A stretch of 17,370 nucleotides of DNA from UBA7672 sp040398425 (GTDB lineage Bacteria > Pseudomonadota > Alphaproteobacteria > Caulobacterales > Hyphomonadaceae), in NCBI GenBank assembly GCA_040398425.1, contig JBBATZ010000069.1:1-17370 (forward strand), written 5' to 3'. Every line of letters begins with the position of its first letter. Position 1 is the stretch's first letter. The notes beneath the pieces are model-generated. The model saw nothing but the letters and a program-made list of their open reading frames with translations. It did no database searches and was not told where the DNA came from. The position numbers and the translations under genes were made by a program. Below are positions 14,812-17,370 of this stretch, in pieces.

Positions 14812-16512
14812 TCAACGCTGGACCAGAAATTCGGGGGAGATTATCGAAAAGAAGACGGCAGTCTTGGCCCTGTTCAGTCGTGCCGTGTCTATCGCCGCTT
14901 GATTGCTGCCGGTGGCGGCCGGAATTGCAACCGCCGAGATCGCAGCATTGACGCGGGTCTGGAGCGTGGGCGCCATCTGGCCGTAGAACAGCAACGTGTT
15001 CATCCGGTCGACCAGCGCCGTGGGACTATCGGCAAGCGCTATTTCTGCGGCATAGGCGGAGCGAACATCGCGACCCGACCCGCCGGTCGGCGTCGATCCG
15101 ATGCCAGCGTTGATCCAGTCCTGTATTTGATTGATGTAGGACGCGGTGGTGACTTCATCGACGACCTGAAACTCCGGCGCGAGCAGCATGTTCTGGCCCA
15201 GCTGGGTGGTAGCCGGCGGGGTAAACCCAGGGCGCCAGAAATTGAAAACCGAAGGTGCGGTAAGCGGGGACTGATTGAGCGACGTATTAGCGCTCGTCGA
15301 GGTGATCAGGAAGTTGCCAGTCTGCGAGGTGGCGCCAAAGGACCGAGCCCAGTTGGTGACCCGGATTACGGGCTCGCGCAGTTTGCCAAAGCTCGGCGAG
15401 TTGACCACCGACACGTTCCGAGCTTCGGTGTCCGTGAGGATGGCGCGGACGACCGCAGCCAGATCGCCGCGTACGCCCGCTTCGTTGTTGGCAAAAACAG
15501 CCGAGACGCGACCGACATAGGCGGGGCTGGGGTTGGATGTCACCAACTGCTGGATCAGCCTTTTCGATATGAAGGGGCCGGTGTTGGCATGGTTGAACAG
15601 CCGGTCGAGTGCGATGCGCACGTCAGAAGCGACATCGGCCGTCGTGCTGGCCGGGATCGTGACCCCCAGAAAAGTCTTGGCCGACGTAGAATGATAGTTG
15701 GGATAAAAGACCATCGGCAGCACTGAACGATCAGAGTGCGCGGCGCCGCCGAAGAACGTCGTGTTGTTGGGCGAGGTGCTGTACCAGCTGATGCCGGTGA
15801 ATACCTTCGCCAGCCCCGCGATATCGGCGGTCGTATAGGCGGGGATCTGCTCGGTTCCATTGAGGCGCGGCGTACCATCGGCGTTGAGTTCGACCAGACC
15901 TATTGTCATGAGCTGCATGACCTCACGGGCGTAGTTCTCGTCAGGCGTACGCGTGCCAGCGGCGTCCTCTTTCTCATTGCCCAGGTAGGTGAGATAGCGG
16001 CCCATCATCGGATGGAGCGTCACCTCATCCAGCAGCGTGCGGAAGTTACCGAAGGCGTTTCGCTGCAACATGTCATACCAGGACGCCGCCGCACGTGTGT
16101 CGACCGCAGGATCGAGCAGCGAAACGACAAAAATTTGAGACAGCGCGAACGTTACACGCTGGCGCAACTGATCTGGCTCGCTGATCGCCTGTCTCCACCA
16201 CGTCTGGTAGAAATTATTTGCGTTGACGAAGCCGTTGGCGGCGAGGGCGCTGTCGACAAAGGCTTGGTGGCTGATGGCCGGTCGCGGCAGGGCCACCTGG
16301 GCTGTTATCCAGCCATTGATACCTTGGCTCTGCACCTCGCCGATGCCAACGTCTGTTACGCCGAACGTGCCTTGCGTAAGCAGGCGAGCAGCTTCCGGCG
16401 CCGTCGGCGGCGGGGCTGCGGGGACTTGTCCGACGCCCGTGCTGGCCGACGGACCGCCTCCCCCGCAGGCGACGAGCAAACAAAGCAAAGCTGCAACAAT
16501 CGAATAACGCAT
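14812..16512 (-). CDS. DUF1800 family lipoprotein
   Basis: The 566-residue protein has a lipoprotein signal MRYSIVAALLCLLVAC (Cys16) followed by GGGG and a Pro/Ala linker. The DUF1800 domain then begins at LLTQGTFGVTDVGIG (about 44-58), with INGWITAQ, DQLRQRVTFALSQIFVVS (114-131) and the hallmark DENYAREVMQLMTIGLVELN (191-210). GPFISKRLIQQLV lies further on. Biochemical function is unknown; genes of this family are commonly paired with DUF1501, as here, and the two products may act together in the envelope. The upstream ribosome site is weak (no clear GGAG within 10 bases of the ATG at 16512). Confidence 0.92.
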   Translation of the reverse strand: MRYSIVAALLCLLVACGGGGPSASTGVGQVPAAPPPTAPEAARLLTQGTFGVTDVGIGEVQSQGINGWITAQVALPRPAISHQAFVDSALAANGFVNANNFYQTWWRQAISEPDQLRQRVTFALSQIFVVSLLDPAVDTRAAASWYDMLQRNAFGNFRTLLDEVTLHPMMGRYLTYLGNEKEDAAGTRTPDENYAREVMQLMTIGLVELNADGTPRLNGTEQIPAYTTADIAGLAKVFTGISWYSTSPNNTTFFGGAAHSDRSVLPMVFYPNYHSTSAKTFLGVTIPASTTADVASDVRIALDRLFNHANTGPFISKRLIQQLVTSNPSPAYVGRVSAVFANNEAGVRGDLAAVVRAILTDTEARNVSVVNSPSFGKLREPVIRVTNWARSFGATSQTGNFLITSTSANTSLNQSPLTAPSVFNFWRPGFTPPATTQLGQNMLLAPEFQVVDEVTTASYINQIQDWINAGIGSTPTGGSGRDVRSAYAAEIALADSPTALVDRMNTLLFYGQMAPTLQTRVNAAISAVAIPAATGSNQAAIDTARLNRAKTAVFFSIISPEFLVQR

Positions 16513-16539
16513 TTGAGGCTTACTGAAAGGAAGGTCGCT

Positions 16540-16614
16540 ATGTCCGCGGATCAGCGCAGCACGCGAGAAAAAAGGGGCTACCGCGGAGGATCGAAACCAG
16601 AACCCGAAACATAG
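16540..16614 (+). CDS. Possible 24-residue small protein, divergent from DUF1800
   Basis: The ATG at 16540 has AAGGAAGG 5 bases upstream, a better ribosome site than most genes in this window. It opens a short frame (MSADQRSTREKRG...KPEPET) ending at TAG 16612-16614. The product is very basic and hydrophilic with no family likeness. It starts 27 bases from the DUF1800 start on the opposite strand, so it lies within that gene's likely promoter or leader. It may be chance. Confidence 0.25.
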   Translation: MSADQRSTREKRGYRGGSKPEPET

Positions 16615-17006
16615 CGAAGCGAAACGGAGACAAGGCGCAGAAAACTACAACAGGCATTTGCGTGTCACGAAAAATAGAAAGGACCCTGCGAGACGTTTTT
16701 CGATGCCTCACTTGTCTACTGGTTCTTAATGGGCGCGCTAGTGAAATCTGGGCAAGCGCGGCGGTACGCTGAGACCAACGCTAACCAGTCTCCGCAAAGG
16801 CCGTGGCTATTGGCGTTCAGGAGACTCCAATGACGCGAATTGGTGCTGTCAGACTAACGCTAAACGGTGTCCGCAAAGGCCATGGCTGTTTGCTTGCGCG
16901 AGGCTCCAATGACGCGAGTGTTTTACAAGCGGTGTCCGTCGTCGGATAACTTGAGACAGCGAGGGCGGCTTCCCAACGGAGGATTCTGCTCATCTGGTGT
17001 TGGTTT
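16615..17006. other. Non-coding region between the DUF1800 gene and the insertion sequence
   Basis: No credible gene is seen here. The left part (16615-16740) is richer in A and T than its surroundings and probably carries the leftward DUF1800 promoter, though I could not place boxes. The right part holds the imperfect tandem repeat at 16771-16919 and then the 3' end of the insertion sequence. Confidence 0.55.
16771..16919 (+). repeat. Two-copy imperfect tandem repeat, 79-base period
   Basis: 16771-16840 and 16850-16919 align without gaps at 56 of 70 positions by hand count. Shared blocks are CAAAGG preceded by TCCG, TGGCT, and CTCCAATGACGCGA. The differences are spread out, so the duplication is old or the unit is a dispersed family with two independent copies. 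The frames are not coding. The repeat ends about 14 bases before the likely insertion-sequence end. Confidence 0.6.
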
Positions 17007-17370
17007 TTAAGCAGCGCGTCTGGCGTGCTGCAAGCGGCGTTGTTCGAAGGTGCGTTGTTTGATGGCCTCCCGTTTCATGAGGATGGTCTGTCCGCGACCT
17101 GAGTAGACATCGGCTGGCGTTAGATTGCCGAGGCTCTCGTGGTAGCGGCGGTGAGTGTAGCGGCTGACGATGCCGCCGATCTGGGCTTCGAGGTCTCCCG
17201 GCAGATAGTAGTTCTCCAGAAGGATGCGGTTCTTGAGCGTCTGATGCCAGCGCTCGATCTTGCCTTGCGTCTGCGGGTGGTTGGGCGCGCCGCGGACATG
17301 GCCGATGCCCTGGTCGTCGAGCCACTTGGCGAGATCGCCTGCGATGTAGGACGAGCCGTTGTCGGAGAGA
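16933..17370 (-). mobile_element. IS3-family insertion sequence, 3' part only
   Basis: The element enters from the right edge. Its identity comes from the transposase frame at 17007-17370. The left boundary is uncertain: I placed it at the TGTCCG starting at 16933 because IS3-family ends begin 5'-TG. The opposite terminal repeat lies outside the window, so the boundary cannot be confirmed. Confidence 0.5.
17007..17370 (-). CDS. IS3-family transposase (OrfB, DDE integrase core), partial
   Basis: Only the C-terminal 120 residues are inside the window; the rest lies beyond 17370. The frame reads LSDNGSSYIAGDLAKWL near the edge, giving the second catalytic Asp of the DDE triad. NHPQTQGKIERWHQTLKNRI follows, with the catalytic Glu in KIER. 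The C-terminal part (YHESLGNLTPADVYSGRG) is typical of IS3-family rve integrases. The stop is TAA at 17007-17009. The visible part has no frameshift. It would catalyse cut and copy-out transposition of the element. A separate 111-codon frame on the same strand at 16990-17325 is only a shadow. Confidence 0.88.
   Translation of the reverse strand, partial: LSDNGSSYIAGDLAKWLDDQGIGHVRGAPNHPQTQGKIERWHQTLKNRILLENYYLPGDLEAQIGGIVSRYTHRRYHESLGNLTPADVYSGRGQTILMKREAIKQRTFEQRRLQHARRAA

Noticed and set aside
14746..15726. 326-codon open frame on the + strand opposite the DUF1800 gene
   Set aside because: It is an antisense shadow of a clear DUF1800 frame in high-GC DNA; its translation is Arg/Gly-rich with no family likeness.
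15736..16614. 292-codon open frame on the + strand opposite the DUF1800 gene
   Set aside because: Antisense to the N-terminal half of DUF1800 and Arg-rich; only its last 24 codons with a good ribosome site merit mention.
16668..16702. CGAAAAA and TTTTTCG inverted arms
   Set aside because: Low-complexity A/T runs in an AT-rich patch; a 7-bp match of this kind is easily chance.
16990..17325. 111-codon frame on the - strand in the insertion sequence
   Set aside because: It is out of frame with the DDE transposase, whose catalytic motifs are clear in the other frame; it is Arg/Pro-rich.

Overview
The window is high-GC DNA with dense coding and TGATG/ATGA/TTGA gene junctions. It suggests an alphaproteobacterium, plausibly a sphingomonad or a relative. 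That placement rests on the style of the VirB proteins and on the DUF1800/DUF1501 pair, so it is an inference. No rRNA, tRNA, CRISPR array, replication gene or relaxase is visible.

Layout, left to right. (1) 1-167 may hold the tail of a gene entering from the left, but this is weak. (2) 340-801 (-) is a small secreted protein with an HExxH metal site, preceded by a 9-bp inverted repeat at 846-880. (3) 1026-2843 (-) is a 605-residue lipoprotein of unknown function with two related beta-rich domains. (4) 3230-4726 (+) is a lipoprotein sulfatase carrying the CxPSR formylglycine site. Its upstream gap, shared with the divergent lipoprotein gene, holds a compound dyad at 2916-2948. Two 43-bp direct repeat copies (3027-3069 and 4732-4774) bracket the sulfatase. 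(5) 5160-13138 (+) is a compact type IV secretion operon in the order virB1-virB2-virB3-virB4-virB6-virB9-virB10-virB11. (6) 13199-16512 (-) is a convergent two-gene operon, DUF1800 lipoprotein then DUF1501 Tat-exported protein. (7) 16513-17006 is non-coding and has a 79-bp-period imperfect tandem repeat. (8) 17007-17370 (-) is the C-terminal part of an IS3-family transposase that runs off the right edge.

The virB genes would supply muralytic enzyme (B1), pilin (B2), inner-membrane parts (B3, B6), two ATPases (B4, B11) and core-complex parts (B9, B10). virB5, virB7, virB8 and virD4 are not in the cluster. Either they lie elsewhere or this is a reduced machine. With no coupling protein or relaxase in view, the cargo (DNA or protein) cannot be inferred.

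The most unusual signals are the repeat pair around the sulfatase, the compound dyad between the lipoprotein and sulfatase genes, the reduced virB set, and the tandem repeat beside the insertion sequence. Nothing here proves a new system. The genes on either side of the virB operon are mostly exported envelope proteins of unknown role.
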